A DNA stretch of 64,000 nucleotides from Pseudomonas hormoni (GTDB lineage Bacteria; Pseudomonadota; Gammaproteobacteria; Pseudomonadales; Pseudomonadaceae), in contig NZ_CP075566.1 in NCBI RefSeq assembly GCF_018502625.1, forward strand, positions 5,211,001 to 5,275,000, in the 5' to 3' direction. Under the pieces are notes generated by a model, which was not told the origin of the DNA, searched no databases, and worked only from the letters and a program-made list of their open reading frames with translations. How positions within the stretch are numbered: position 1 is the stretch's first letter; every line of letters starts with the position of its first letter. The translations under genes and the position numbers were made by a program. Positions 9,069 through 17,004 of the stretch are shown one piece after another.

Positions 9069-9162
9069 TGTAGGAGCGAGGCTTGCCCGCGAAGAGGCCG
9101 GTACATCCGACGGATCTCTTGCGGCAGGAATACCGCTTTCGCGGGCAAGCCTCGCTCCTACA
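9069..9162. repeat. REPIN, family B, inside the carnitine operon
   Basis: Inverted pair of TGTAGGAGCGAGGCTTGCCC and its complement, separated by about 45 bp, in the cdhA-cdhB gap. Confidence 0.9.
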
Positions 9163-9190
9163 GGTTTCAACCACTTTCGGATGTGACGAC

Positions 9191-9667
9191 ATGCCCACCC
9201 TCACCACCTACCAAACCACAATCATCCCCGACTGGGTCGACTACAACGGCCACCTGCGCGACGCCTTCTACCTGCTGATTTTCAGCTACGCCACCGACGC
9301 ACTGATGGACCGTCTGGGCATGGACAGCAACAACCGCGAAGCCAGCGGCAACTCGCTGTTCACCCTCGAACTGCACCTCAATTACTTGCACGAAGTGAAG
9401 CTCGATGCCGACGTTGAAGTGCACACCCAGATCATCGCCCACGACAGCAAACGCCTGCACCTCTATCACAGCCTGCATCTGGTCGGTGATGACAAGGAAC
9501 TGGCAGGCAACGAACAAATGCTGCTCCACGTCGATCTCGCCGGGCCGCGTTCCGCGCCGTTCAGCGAAGCAACTCTGGGCAAGCTGCAAGCCATCGTTGC
9601 CGAGCAAACCGACCTGCCTGCCCCCCACTACATTGGCCGAGTGATCGCTCTACCCGCAAAAAAATAA
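9191..9667 (+). CDS. cdhB: Betainyl-CoA thioesterase CdhB
   Basis: This 158-residue hotdog-fold acyl-CoA thioesterase starts MPTLTTYQTTIIPDWVDYNGHLRDAFYL; the D-Y-N-GH-L segment is the 4HBT-type active-site motif. In the carnitine operon it hydrolyses betainyl-CoA to glycine betaine and CoA. The open frame extends upstream to 9083 through the REPIN, so the ATG at 9191 is clearly the real start. It is followed after 13 bp by the dioxygenase gene. Confidence 0.9.
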   Translation: MPTLTTYQTTIIPDWVDYNGHLRDAFYLLIFSYATDALMDRLGMDSNNREASGNSLFTLELHLNYLHEVKLDADVEVHTQIIAHDSKRLHLYHSLHLVGDDKELAGNEQMLLHVDLAGPRSAPFSEATLGKLQAIVAEQTDLPAPHYIGRVIALPAKK

Positions 9668-9680
9668 CAAGGAGATCGCC

Positions 9681-10844
9681 ATGAACACCGCCGCTGCGTT
9701 TGCCGACTTTCGTACTTATCCGTTGATCAGCGCGCTGAGTGGCGTGCAGGCCCTGGCGGATCGCATTCTTGTGACATGGGCTGATACCCGTATCAGCCCC
9801 TTTCATCATCAATGGCTGCGGGACAACTGCCCGTGCCCGCAATGCGTCTACACCGTGACCCGTGAGCAGGTGCTGGAAATCGTCGATGTTGCAGAGGACC
9901 TGACGACGGCAAATGCGCGTGTCGATGCTGAAGGTTGCCTGTGTGTCGATTGGCAGGACGGCCACCAGAGTCGCTTTGATCCAGGCTGGTTGCGGGCCCA
10001 CGCCTATGACGACGAATCCCGCGCCGAACGCCGAGCCGGCAAACCGAAATCCAGACTTTGGAAAAGCGACTTGCCGCTGCCGGTGTTCGACTATCAGGCG
10101 CTGATGAACGACAACGACGCCTTGCTGCAGTGGCTGCTGGCCGTGCGTGATATCGGCCTCACCCAGGTCCGCGGCGTGCCCACCGAACCCGGCTCGCTGA
10201 AGCTGATTGCCCAGCGGATTTCCTTCATCCGCGAGAGCAATTTCGGCGTGCTGTTCAACGTGCAATCCAAGGCCGATGCCGACAGCAATGCCTACACCGC
10301 TTTCAACCTGCCGTTGCACAGCGACCTGCCGACCCGTGAGCTGCAACCGGGCCTGCAGTTCCTGCATTGCCTGGTCAATGACGCGGACGGCGGCGAGAGT
10401 ATTTTTGTCGACGGTTTCGCGATTGCCCAAGCGTTGCGCGAGGAAGATCCCGAGTCGTTCAAAGCCTTGTGTGAAATCCCTGTGGAGTTTCGCAACAAGG
10501 ACCGTCACAGCGACTATCGCTGCCTCGCGCCGATCATTGCTCTGGATGCGGTGGGGCATGTGTCGGAAATCCGCATGGCGAACTTTCTGCGTGGGCCGTT
10601 TGATGCGTCGGTGGATGAGATGCCCAGGCTGTATCGCGCCTACCGCCGGTTTATCGCCATGACCCGCGAGGCGCGGTTCCGGGTGATGACGCGGCTTAAT
10701 CCGGGTGAGATGTGGTGCTTTGATAACCGCCGCACGCTTCATGCCCGCAATGCGTTCGATCCCGCCACGGGTGCCCGGCATTTCCAGGGATGCTATGTGG
10801 ATCGGGATGAGTTGTTGTCGCGGATTCTCGTGCTGCAACGCTAG
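9681..10844 (+). CDS. Gamma-butyrobetaine dioxygenase (BBOX type)
   Basis: This 387-residue Fe(II)/2-oxoglutarate-dependent dioxygenase should hydroxylate gamma-butyrobetaine to L-carnitine, feeding CdhA. The N-terminal DUF971-type zinc domain has Cys50, Cys52, Cys55 and probably His107. The catalytic double-stranded beta helix has His213 and Asp215 (LPLHSDLPTR) and distal His354 (RRTLHARNAF), with Arg366 placed to bind 2-oxoglutarate. An AAGGAGA ribosome site precedes the start. It is the last gene of the caiX-cdhCAB transcription unit, so butyrobetaine and carnitine use are coupled. TauD-like relatives such as trimethyllysine dioxygenase are possible but less likely in this operon. Confidence 0.9.
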   Translation: MNTAAAFADFRTYPLISALSGVQALADRILVTWADTRISPFHHQWLRDNCPCPQCVYTVTREQVLEIVDVAEDLTTANARVDAEGCLCVDWQDGHQSRFDPGWLRAHAYDDESRAERRAGKPKSRLWKSDLPLPVFDYQALMNDNDALLQWLLAVRDIGLTQVRGVPTEPGSLKLIAQRISFIRESNFGVLFNVQSKADADSNAYTAFNLPLHSDLPTRELQPGLQFLHCLVNDADGGESIFVDGFAIAQALREEDPESFKALCEIPVEFRNKDRHSDYRCLAPIIALDAVGHVSEIRMANFLRGPFDASVDEMPRLYRAYRRFIAMTREARFRVMTRLNPGEMWCFDNRRTLHARNAFDPATGARHFQGCYVDRDELLSRILVLQR

Positions 10845-10860
10845 ACCGAGTCATCGTTCA

Positions 10861-10941
10861 TCGCCGGCAAGCCGGTCTCGCTCCCACAGTGGTTTTGCGT
10901 CGTGCACAAATCAACTGTGGGAGCGAGCCTGCTCGCGATGG
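10861..10941. repeat. REP pair, family C (TGTGGGAGC type)
   Basis: CGCCGGCAAGCCGG...CTCCCACA and TGTGGGAGCGAGCCTGCTCG are inverted around a 30-bp spacer. The two arms differ in their internal palindromes. Confidence 0.75.
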
Positions 10942-10980
10942 CGCCAGTCCAGCCAACACATACCCTCCCGATTCCCAGGC

Positions 10981-11016
10981 AAAAAAAACCCCGATCAAGC
11001 CGTGACAGGATCGGGG
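10981..11016 (-). terminator. Intrinsic terminator, leftward
   Basis: Read on the minus strand: stem CCCCGATC / GATCGGGG with a 12-base loop, directly followed by eight T. There is no matching T-run on the plus strand, so it does not serve the dioxygenase gene. Confidence 0.85.
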
Positions 11017-11120
11017 CAGAAGGTACTGTTGAGGAGCCGTTGCGCGAGGGTGACCAAACCTTCGTGAAGCCAGCTGAATCCAGTGTGCCCACTCTCCCCG
11101 CTCGCAAGTTAGCCGAAAAC
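10981..11120 (-). ncRNA. Candidate small RNA, about 140 nt, leftward
   Basis: The 383-bp gap between the dioxygenase gene and the small gene at 11228 contains a complete minus-strand transcription unit without a convincing reading frame: a promoter-like pair at 11154-11127 and a strong intrinsic terminator at 11016-10981. The predicted RNA has internal complementarity, including TTGCGAG against CTCGCGCAA (one bulge) and a CTTC/GAAG mini-hairpin. No minus-strand gene exists that this terminator could otherwise serve. I do not recognise it as a known Pseudomonas sRNA. Confidence 0.5.
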
Positions 11121-11126
11121 GACCTG

Positions 11127-11154
11127 TTCATAGGTATTGCGGCCATTGCGACAA
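11127..11154 (-). promoter_or_regulatory. Candidate sigma-70 promoter of the leftward small RNA
   Basis: The minus strand reads TTGTCG, 16 bases, TATGAA. The predicted start is near 11120. Confidence 0.4.
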
Positions 11155-11227
11155 ATCGTCCTTGCCGACGCCAACGGCCCCTACGAGAATCGAACCACGA
11201 CACCGTTCCCTGAAGAAGGATTGCGTC

Positions 11228-11491
11228 ATGATGCACGCCGATTTGATTGACCAGGAAGACCTGCTGGGCCAACTGAAGTCGTTGGGGTTTCAAGTACCGA
11301 ACGGCTCCACCGCCGAGCAGGCTTGCGAATGTGCGGTGAGGGGTTTGAACGATGAACGGGCGATAGTGCTGCGCACCATGGTCAAGCAGATGTACACCAG
11401 CAGCGCGACCATCCTGCCGGCTGTGCGCCAGGCCATCGACAAGCAATTGCTGCCGGCGTTGGCGGAGTATCAGCAGAGTCGTAGCGCCTGA
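11228..11491 (+). CDS. Small conserved protein beside gbdR (PA5381-like)
   Basis: This 87-residue soluble, mostly helical protein (MMHADLIDQEDLLGQLKSLG...) has no signal peptide. A GAAGGA ribosome site is seven bases before the first of two adjacent ATG codons. A gene of this size occupies the same place next to gbdR in P. aeruginosa. It has two cysteines (QACECAV) and no recognisable catalytic motif. The function is unknown. Confidence 0.7.
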   Translation: MMHADLIDQEDLLGQLKSLGFQVPNGSTAEQACECAVRGLNDERAIVLRTMVKQMYTSSATILPAVRQAIDKQLLPALAEYQQSRSA

Positions 11492-11510
11492 TCTCTGAGG
11501 TGCAAACACT

Positions 11511-11641
11511 GTGGCGAGGGAGCTTGCTCCCGCTCGAGCGCGAAGCGGTCGCAAAACCAGCGAATGCTATCTGTCTGAAAGAATGCATTTTCTGGTTTTG
11601 GGGCTGCTTCGCAGCCCAGCGGGAGCAAGCTCCCTCGCCAC
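11511..11641. repeat. REPIN, family A
   Basis: Inverted GTGGCGAGGGAGCTTGCTCC arms about 85 bp apart, with the common internal GCGAAGC/GCTTCGC segments. It lies between the convergent small gene and gbdR. Confidence 0.9.
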
Positions 11642-11656
11642 AAAAGCTCCTTTGGT

Positions 11657-12760
11657 TTAAAGCCTTACGCTAGCGAAAGTCGACTCATTGCGCGCCTGAC
11701 TCAACGCCGACAACGGCCCGGACAACGGCGACAGCACCAATGCTTGCGGCAGCGGCATCATCGCCACTTGCTGCGTGGTGTTGGAACCGACGCGTTCGTC
11801 ACGCGGCGGAATGCCGAAGTATTCGCGGTAGCACTTGGAGAAATGCGGCGTGGACACGAAGCCGCACACCGACGCCACTTCGATGATCGACATCGGCGTT
11901 TGCTTGAGCAGCTGCCGGGCGCGGATCAAGCGCAGTTTCAGGTAGTAACGCGACGGCGAGCAGTGCAGGTATTTCTGGAACAACCGCTCTAGCTGGCGAC
12001 GGGACACGGCGACATACACCGCCAGTTCGTCGAGGTCGATCGGTTCTTCGAGGTTGGCTTCCATCAGCGCGACGATTTCCTGCAACTTCGGCTGGTTGGT
12101 ACCGAGCATGTGCTTGAGCGGCACGCGCTGGTGATCCTGTTCGTTACGGATGCGCTCGTAGACGAACATTTCCGAGATCGCGGCCGACAGTTCACGACCA
12201 TGATCGCGGCTGATCAGGTGCAGCATCATGTCCAGCGGCGCAGTGCCGCCAGAGCTGGTGAAACGGTTACGGTCGAGGGTGAACAAACGGGTGCTCATGG
12301 CCACGCGCGGGAAGGCTTCCTGCATCGAGGCCAGACATTCCCAGTGCACGCTGCAATCGAAACCGTCCAGCAGGCCGGCGCAGGCCAGGGCCCAGCTGCC
12401 GGTGCAGACGGCACCGAGGCGCTTGGATTGACGCGCCTGGCTTTGCAGCCATGAGACGTGTTCGCGAGTAACAGTGCGCTGAATGCCGATACCGCCGCAG
12501 ACAATGATGGTGTCCATGGACGGTGCTTTGTGCATGGAGGCGTCGGGGGTGATCTGCAGACCGTCACTGGCCCAGACCTGACCGCCGTCGACGGTGAGCG
12601 TGGTCCAGCGATACAGCTCGCGACCGGACAATTGGTTGGCCATACGCAGGGGTTCTACGGCGGAGGCCAGAGAAATCAGCGTGAAATTGTCCAGCAGCAG
12701 AAAGCCGATGGATTGAGGCGCACGGTTCTGGGGTTGAGCCCCGGAGTTGAACGTCGTCAT
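11657..12760 (-). CDS. gbdR: GbdR, glycine betaine/dimethylglycine-responsive activator
   Basis: This 367-residue AraC-family regulator has a GATase1-like sensor domain (about 15-195) and a C-terminal AraC DNA-binding domain (about 230-325; VSRRQLERLFQKYLHC, ASVCGFVSTPHFSKCYRE). In P. aeruginosa GbdR senses betaine and dimethylglycine and activates dgc, gbc, cbcXWV, caiX, sdaB and phospholipase genes. The surrounding synteny (cdh operon on one side, sdaB and cbc on the other) supports this over a generic GlxA-family call. Confidence 0.94.
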   Translation of the reverse strand: MTTFNSGAQPQNRAPQSIGFLLLDNFTLISLASAVEPLRMANQLSGRELYRWTTLTVDGGQVWASDGLQITPDASMHKAPSMDTIIVCGGIGIQRTVTREHVSWLQSQARQSKRLGAVCTGSWALACAGLLDGFDCSVHWECLASMQEAFPRVAMSTRLFTLDRNRFTSSGGTAPLDMMLHLISRDHGRELSAAISEMFVYERIRNEQDHQRVPLKHMLGTNQPKLQEIVALMEANLEEPIDLDELAVYVAVSRRQLERLFQKYLHCSPSRYYLKLRLIRARQLLKQTPMSIIEVASVCGFVSTPHFSKCYREYFGIPPRDERVGSNTTQQVAMMPLPQALVLSPLSGPLSALSQARNESTFASVRL

Positions 12761-12876
12761 CGCGGTATCTCCTCACACAAAGCGGGTGATGGCCTCAGGC
12801 GGAGGCTCTTGTTATTGCCATCGTTCTCGCGTGGGAGACGGGCTTTGTAATGACAGAGCAATTGCCATGCCTAAAA

Positions 12877-12892
12877 TTGAATGCGCGTTCAA
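12877..12892. promoter_or_regulatory. Palindrome upstream of gbdR
   Basis: TTGAATGCGCGTTCAA is a 16-bp palindrome with one mismatch, about 115 bp upstream of gbdR. It shares TTGAA/TTCAA with the BetI operator at 20672 but has a longer centre. The regulator is unknown. Confidence 0.3.
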
Positions 12893-12934
12893 TAACTCCT
12901 GAAAACGACGTCGCAGCGTGTCTATATAAGCCGC

Positions 12935-13150
12935 GTCGCGAGTGGGGGTTATAAGCAGCAGGAAGGGCAGCAAGCGCTCTGCTCCGTTGCGTGTGAGCAA
13001 ATCGGTAGCACTTGTGGGAACAGGCTTGCGGCGCCTCAGGAAAGAGTGTCACCGCAAGCACGGGGGACGGGCGGTCAGGGTCGAGTTGGACGCCTGACTT
13101 GCTGCAAGTGGCTTATCTGTAAGCGACGCGCCAAAACGTGGCGCGTTTTA
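12935..13150 (+). ncRNA. Candidate structured small RNA, rightward
   Basis: The 572-bp gap between gbdR and sdaB holds no convincing gene. On the plus strand a run of hairpins (GCTTGCGG/CCGCAAGC, 13025-13060; GTCAGG/CCTGAC, 13075-13098; ACTTG/CAAGT, 13097-13109) ends in an intrinsic terminator at 13127-13149 that no upstream plus-strand gene explains. A weak promoter-like CTGAAA, 18 bases, TATATA lies at 12899-12928, predicting a start near 12935. The rest of the gap is a REPIN at 13209. Confidence 0.4.
13127..13149 (+). terminator. Intrinsic terminator, rightward
   Basis: Stem CGCGCCA / TGGCGCG with a five-base loop, followed by TTTTAATTT. Confidence 0.7.
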
Positions 13151-13208
13151 ATTTCCGTGTTCACTTAGCGCGCAGTTTTGACTGGTCTGACGTGGCCAAT
13201 GAGATCTT

Positions 13209-13300
13209 GTGGCGAGGGAGCTTGCTCCCGTTCGGCTGCGAAGCAGTCGCAAAGCTTTGGGGCCGCTTCGCGACCCAACGGGAGCAAGCTCCCTCGCCAC
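13209..13300. repeat. REPIN, family A
   Basis: Inverted GTGGCGAGGGAGCTTGCTCC arms with a short spacer, just downstream of the convergent sdaB end. Confidence 0.9.
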
Positions 13301-13332
13301 AAAAGCCTCCTCAGCACAAGGTCAACCCGGTA

Positions 13333-14709
13333 TCAGCACTCCACCGCACTCACCGCCAACCCACCCCGCGATGTCTCTTTATATTTGTCATGCATATCCG
13401 CCCCGGTATCACGCATGGTGCGAATTACCCGATCCAGCGAGATAAAGTGCTGACCATCGCCGCGCAACGCCATTTGCGCCGCGTTGATCGCTTTCACCGC
13501 AGCAATCGCATTGCGCTCGATGCACGGCACTTGAACCAGTCCGCCAACCGGATCGCAGGTCAGACCGAGGTTGTGCTCCAGGCCGATTTCCGCCGCATTA
13601 CACAACTGCTCCGGCGTGGCGCCAAGGATCTCCGCCAACCCCGCCGCCGCCATGGCGCAAGCCGAACCGACTTCGCCCTGGCAACCGACTTCCGCCCCGG
13701 AAATAGAGGCGTTCTTCTTGCACAGAATCCCCACCGCTGCGGCGCTGAGGAAATAGTCGACTACGTTGGCGTCGGTGACCACTTCGCTGAACTTCATAAA
13801 GTAGTGCAACACCGCCGGAATGATCCCCGCCGCGCCGTTGGTCGGCGCCGTGACCATGCGCCCGCCGGCGGCGTTTTCTTCGTTGACCGCCAGGGCGAAC
13901 AGGTTGACCCATTCCATCGCGCTCAGTGTCGAGCCGATTACGTTGGGCTTGTTCAACTCCTGCAGGCTACGGTGCAATTTGGCCGCACGACGGCGCACAT
14001 TCAGGCCTCCGGGCAGGATGCCTTCGTGCTTGAGGCCCTGCTCGACGCAATCCTGCATCGCCCGCCAGAGCTTCATCAGCCCGGCGCGGATTTCTTCTTC
14101 GCTGCGCCAGACCTTCTCGTTGGCCATCATCAATTCGGCAACACGCAAGTTGTGCTGCTTGCAGAGGCTGAGCAGCTCGACGGCGCTGGAGAAATCGTAA
14201 GGCAACTCGGTGCGATCCAGATCCACAACACCGCTGGACGCTTGTGCTTCATCGACGACGAATCCGCCGCCGATGGAATAGTAGGTGTCGCGATGCAGCT
14301 CGCCGTCATCGCCTTCGGCGATCAGGGTCATGGCGTTGGGGTGGAACGGCAGGTTTTCGTCGATCAGGCGCATGTCCCGGGCCCAGATGAACGGCACTGA
14401 CAAACGGCCGTCGAGCAACAGCGTGTGGGTTTCGCGCAGGGTTTCAATGCGGATGCCGATTTGCGACGGATCGATCGCGTCCGGCCACTCGCCCATCAAG
14501 CCCATGATCACCGCGTTGTCGCTGCCGTGACCGATGCCGGTGGCGGACAGCGAACCATAAAGCTGAACTTCGACGCGCCGCACTTGTTCCAAAAGACCCT
14601 GCTCACGCAAACCTTGCACGAACAGCGCCGCGGCGCGCATCGGCCCCACGGTGTGCGAACTGGAAGGGCCGATGCCGATTTTGAACAGGTCGAAAACGCT
14701 GATAGCCAT
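13333..14709 (-). CDS. sdaB: L-serine ammonia-lyase (iron-sulfur type)
   Basis: This 458-residue single-chain L-serine dehydratase converts serine to pyruvate and ammonia, the exit of choline-derived glycine/serine carbon. The N-terminal beta domain has [11 protein letters not shown] (about 15-25); the C-terminal catalytic domain carries the cysteines of the oxygen-labile [4Fe-4S] cluster ([32 protein letters not shown]). The ATG at 14709 ([12 protein letters not shown]) is chosen because homologues start there; the upstream reading to 14778 lacks a ribosome site. It lies between gbdR and cbcX, as in P. aeruginosa, where it belongs to the GbdR regulon. Confidence 0.95.
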   Translation of the reverse strand: MAISVFDLFKIGIGPSSSHTVGPMRAAALFVQGLREQGLLEQVRRVEVQLYGSLSATGIGHGSDNAVIMGLMGEWPDAIDPSQIGIRIETLRETHTLLLDGRLSVPFIWARDMRLIDENLPFHPNAMTLIAEGDDGELHRDTYYSIGGGFVVDEAQASSGVVDLDRTELPYDFSSAVELLSLCKQHNLRVAELMMANEKVWRSEEEIRAGLMKLWRAMQDCVEQGLKHEGILPGGLNVRRRAAKLHRSLQELNKPNVIGSTLSAMEWVNLFALAVNEENAAGGRMVTAPTNGAAGIIPAVLHYFMKFSEVVTDANVVDYFLSAAAVGILCKKNASISGAEVGCQGEVGSACAMAAAGLAEILGATPEQLCNAAEIGLEHNLGLTCDPVGGLVQVPCIERNAIAAVKAINAAQMALRGDGQHFISLDRVIRTMRDTGADMHDKYKETSRGGLAVSAVEC

Positions 14710-14938
14710 TACTGCCGAACTCCTGGATGTGCCAACTCCAGGCGCAGAAGCGCCCGGTGACGGAGCTGCTACGCTCAAGCTGCAATCCGCCGAGATGGCC
14801 GCATCATCAGGCTTTTACGGTGTCGTTCGACGTCTCACACCGACGCACTCATGCCCACCAACGCCGTGTGCGTTTTACGCCATGTTTTCGCCATTTTTTT
14901 GCGATGCAGAGGGGGAAAAGGGGCTGAAAAAATCTGTA

Positions 14939-14992
14939 AACGACGTCACCGACACTGGATGCGACCATCCCTGTACTGGTTACGACGCACCC
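14939..14992. promoter_or_regulatory. Three 21-bp-phased GCGAC-type repeats in the sdaB-cbcX gap
   Basis: AACGACGTCACC (14939), TGCGACCATCCC (14960) and TACGACGCACCC (14981) occur at exactly 21-bp steps, consistent with tandem AraC-family half-sites. They end about 150 bp upstream of cbcX. Their GCGAC core matches the complement of the caiX repeat. The remainder of this 435-bp gap has no gene or clear terminator. Confidence 0.5.
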
Positions 14993-15144
14993 TGTAGGCG
15001 TCAGATTTTCACTGGTACATGATCGTATCGACTCGATTGCAAGGCGCCGTGGTAGAGCTGTCTCCAAAACGCCATCCAACCGCAACCTATAAGTGCGGTG
15101 GTCCAGTCGGAACACTGCCAAAAAAAACACCAAGGAGTCCATCC

Positions 15145-16092
15145 ATGAAAGGTTCCCCGTCGTTGTTGTTGGCCGCCATGCTGAGTCTGCCGTTACTGGC
15201 TCAAGCCGCAGAACCCGCTCAGTGCAGTACCGTAAACTTCTCCGATGTCGGCTGGACCGACATTACCGCGACAACCGCCACCACCAGCGTCGTTCTCGAT
15301 GCCTTGGGCTACAAGACCAAAACCACCATGATTTCCGTGCCGGTGACCTACAAGTCCCTGGCCGACGGCAAGAACATGGACATTTTCCTTGGTAACTGGA
15401 TGCCGACCATGGAAAACGACATCAAGGCTTACCGCGATGCCGGTACCGTGGATGTCGTGCGCACCAACCTCACCGGCGCCAAGTACACCCTCGCCGTGCC
15501 GCAGGCGCTGTACGACAAAGGGCTGCATGACTTCGCCGACATCGCCAAATTCAAGAAAGAACTCGACGGCAAGATCTACGGCATCGAACCGGGTAACGAC
15601 GGCAACCGTCTGATCCAGAGTATGATCGACAAGAACGCCTTCGGCTTGAAGGACGCCGGTTTCAAGATGGTCGAATCCAGCGAAGCCGGCATGCTGTCGC
15701 AAGTCGACCGCGCCCAGAAACGCGACACCGCCGTCGTATTCCTCGGCTGGGCGCCGCATCCAATGAACAAGCGTTTCAAGATTCAGTACCTGACGGGTGG
15801 TGACGACTTCTTCGGCCCGGACTTCGGTGCTGCCACCGTGGCAACCAATACCCGCAAGGGGTACGTCCAGGAATGCAGCAACGTTGGCCAGCTGCTGAAA
15901 AACCTGGAATTCACCGTCGACATGGAAAGCTCACTGATGGGCAACATCCTGGACGACAAGATGAAGCCTGACGCGGCCGCCAAGGCCTGGCTTAAAAAGA
16001 ATCCACAGGTCCTCGATACCTGGCTCGCTGGCGTGACTACCATTGACGGTAAACCAGGCCTGGAGGCCGTGAAAGCCAAGCTCGCGCAGTAA
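15145..16092 (+). CDS. cbcX: Choline/betaine/carnitine ABC transporter binding protein CbcX
   Basis: This 315-residue periplasmic protein has a signal peptide MKGSPSLLLAAMLSLPLLAQ. It shows the same ligand-cage motifs as CaiX ([34 protein letters not shown]). AAGGA precedes ATG 15145; the frame upstream to 15019 is non-coding leader. It is the first gene of cbcXWV, the main uptake system for choline, glycine betaine and carnitine as carbon sources. Confidence 0.94.
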   Translation: MKGSPSLLLAAMLSLPLLAQAAEPAQCSTVNFSDVGWTDITATTATTSVVLDALGYKTKTTMISVPVTYKSLADGKNMDIFLGNWMPTMENDIKAYRDAGTVDVVRTNLTGAKYTLAVPQALYDKGLHDFADIAKFKKELDGKIYGIEPGNDGNRLIQSMIDKNAFGLKDAGFKMVESSEAGMLSQVDRAQKRDTAVVFLGWAPHPMNKRFKIQYLTGGDDFFGPDFGAATVATNTRKGYVQECSNVGQLLKNLEFTVDMESSLMGNILDDKMKPDAAAKAWLKKNPQVLDTWLAGVTTIDGKPGLEAVKAKLAQ

Positions 16093-16158
16093 TCGCTTAC
16101 GCCGGGCGGGTTCGCTCGCCCGGGCTGTTTATTTCCTTGCATGCGGACGTTCACTACC

Positions 16159-17004
16159 ATGCTGATTGATCAGAAAATACCTCTAGGCCAGTACATCGCG
16201 GGCTTCGTTGAATGGTTGACGCAACACGGCGCCAACACTTTCGACGCGATCGCCGTGACACTGGAAACGATGATCCACGGCGTGACTTTTGCGCTGACCT
16301 GGTTCAACCCGCTGGCATTGATCGGCCTCATCGCGCTACTGGCACACTTCATTCAACGAAAGTGGGGGCTGACCGTTTTCGTCATTGCCTCCTTTCTGCT
16401 GATCCTCAATCTGGGGTACTGGCAGGAAACCATGGAAACCCTCGCCCAGGTGTTGTTCGCCACCCTGGTCTGCGTGGTCATCGGCGTACCGCTGGGCATC
16501 GTCGCCGCGCACAAACCGATGTTCTACACCCTGATGCGTCCGGTGCTCGATCTGATGCAGACCGTACCGACCTTCGTTTACCTCATTCCTACCTTGACCC
16601 TCTTTGGTCTGGGTGTGGTCCCGGGTCTGATCTCCACGGTGGTGTTTGCGATTGCCGCGCCTATCCGCCTGACTTACCTGGGTATCCGTGATGTTCCCGC
16701 AGAATTGATGGACGCCGGCAAAGCCTTCGGCTGTTCGCGCCGTCAACTGCTCGCACGCATCGAACTGCCCTACGCCATGCCAAGCATCGCGGCCGGTATC
16801 ACCCAGTGCATCATGCTGTCGTTGTCGATGGTAGTGATCGCGGCACTGGTGGGCGCCGACGGCCTGGGCAAACCCGTGGTCAACGCACTGAACACTGCTG
16901 ATATCGCCCTGGGCTTCGAAGCCGGCCTGGCGATCGTATTGCTGGCGATCATGCTCGACCGTATCTGCAAACAACCCGACGCTAAAGTAGGGGGTGACGC
17001 ATGA
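16159..17004 (+). CDS. cbcW: ABC transporter permease CbcW
   Basis: This 281-residue inner-membrane permease of the ProW/OpuAB type has about six hydrophobic segments and the EAA loop AGKAFGCSRRQLLARIELPYAMPSI region near residue 200 that contacts CbcV. The start at 16159 (MLIDQKIPLGQY) gives the family's usual length; an ATG-like alternative at 16141 adds six residues. The stop overlaps the cbcV start by four bases, indicating translational coupling. Confidence 0.94.
   Translation: MLIDQKIPLGQYIAGFVEWLTQHGANTFDAIAVTLETMIHGVTFALTWFNPLALIGLIALLAHFIQRKWGLTVFVIASFLLILNLGYWQETMETLAQVLFATLVCVVIGVPLGIVAAHKPMFYTLMRPVLDLMQTVPTFVYLIPTLTLFGLGVVPGLISTVVFAIAAPIRLTYLGIRDVPAELMDAGKAFGCSRRQLLARIELPYAMPSIAAGITQCIMLSLSMVVIAALVGADGLGKPVVNALNTADIALGFEAGLAIVLLAIMLDRICKQPDAKVGGDA

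Noticed and set aside
11160..11215. tRNA-like segment (minus-strand GGTTCGATTC)
   Set aside because: It looks like a T-loop, but the T-stem does not pair beyond two bases and no acceptor, anticodon or D arm is found around it.
12795..13061. Small minus-strand frames upstream of gbdR
   Set aside because: They have no ribosome site, resemble no protein and overlap the likely gbdR promoter and the hairpin-rich segment.
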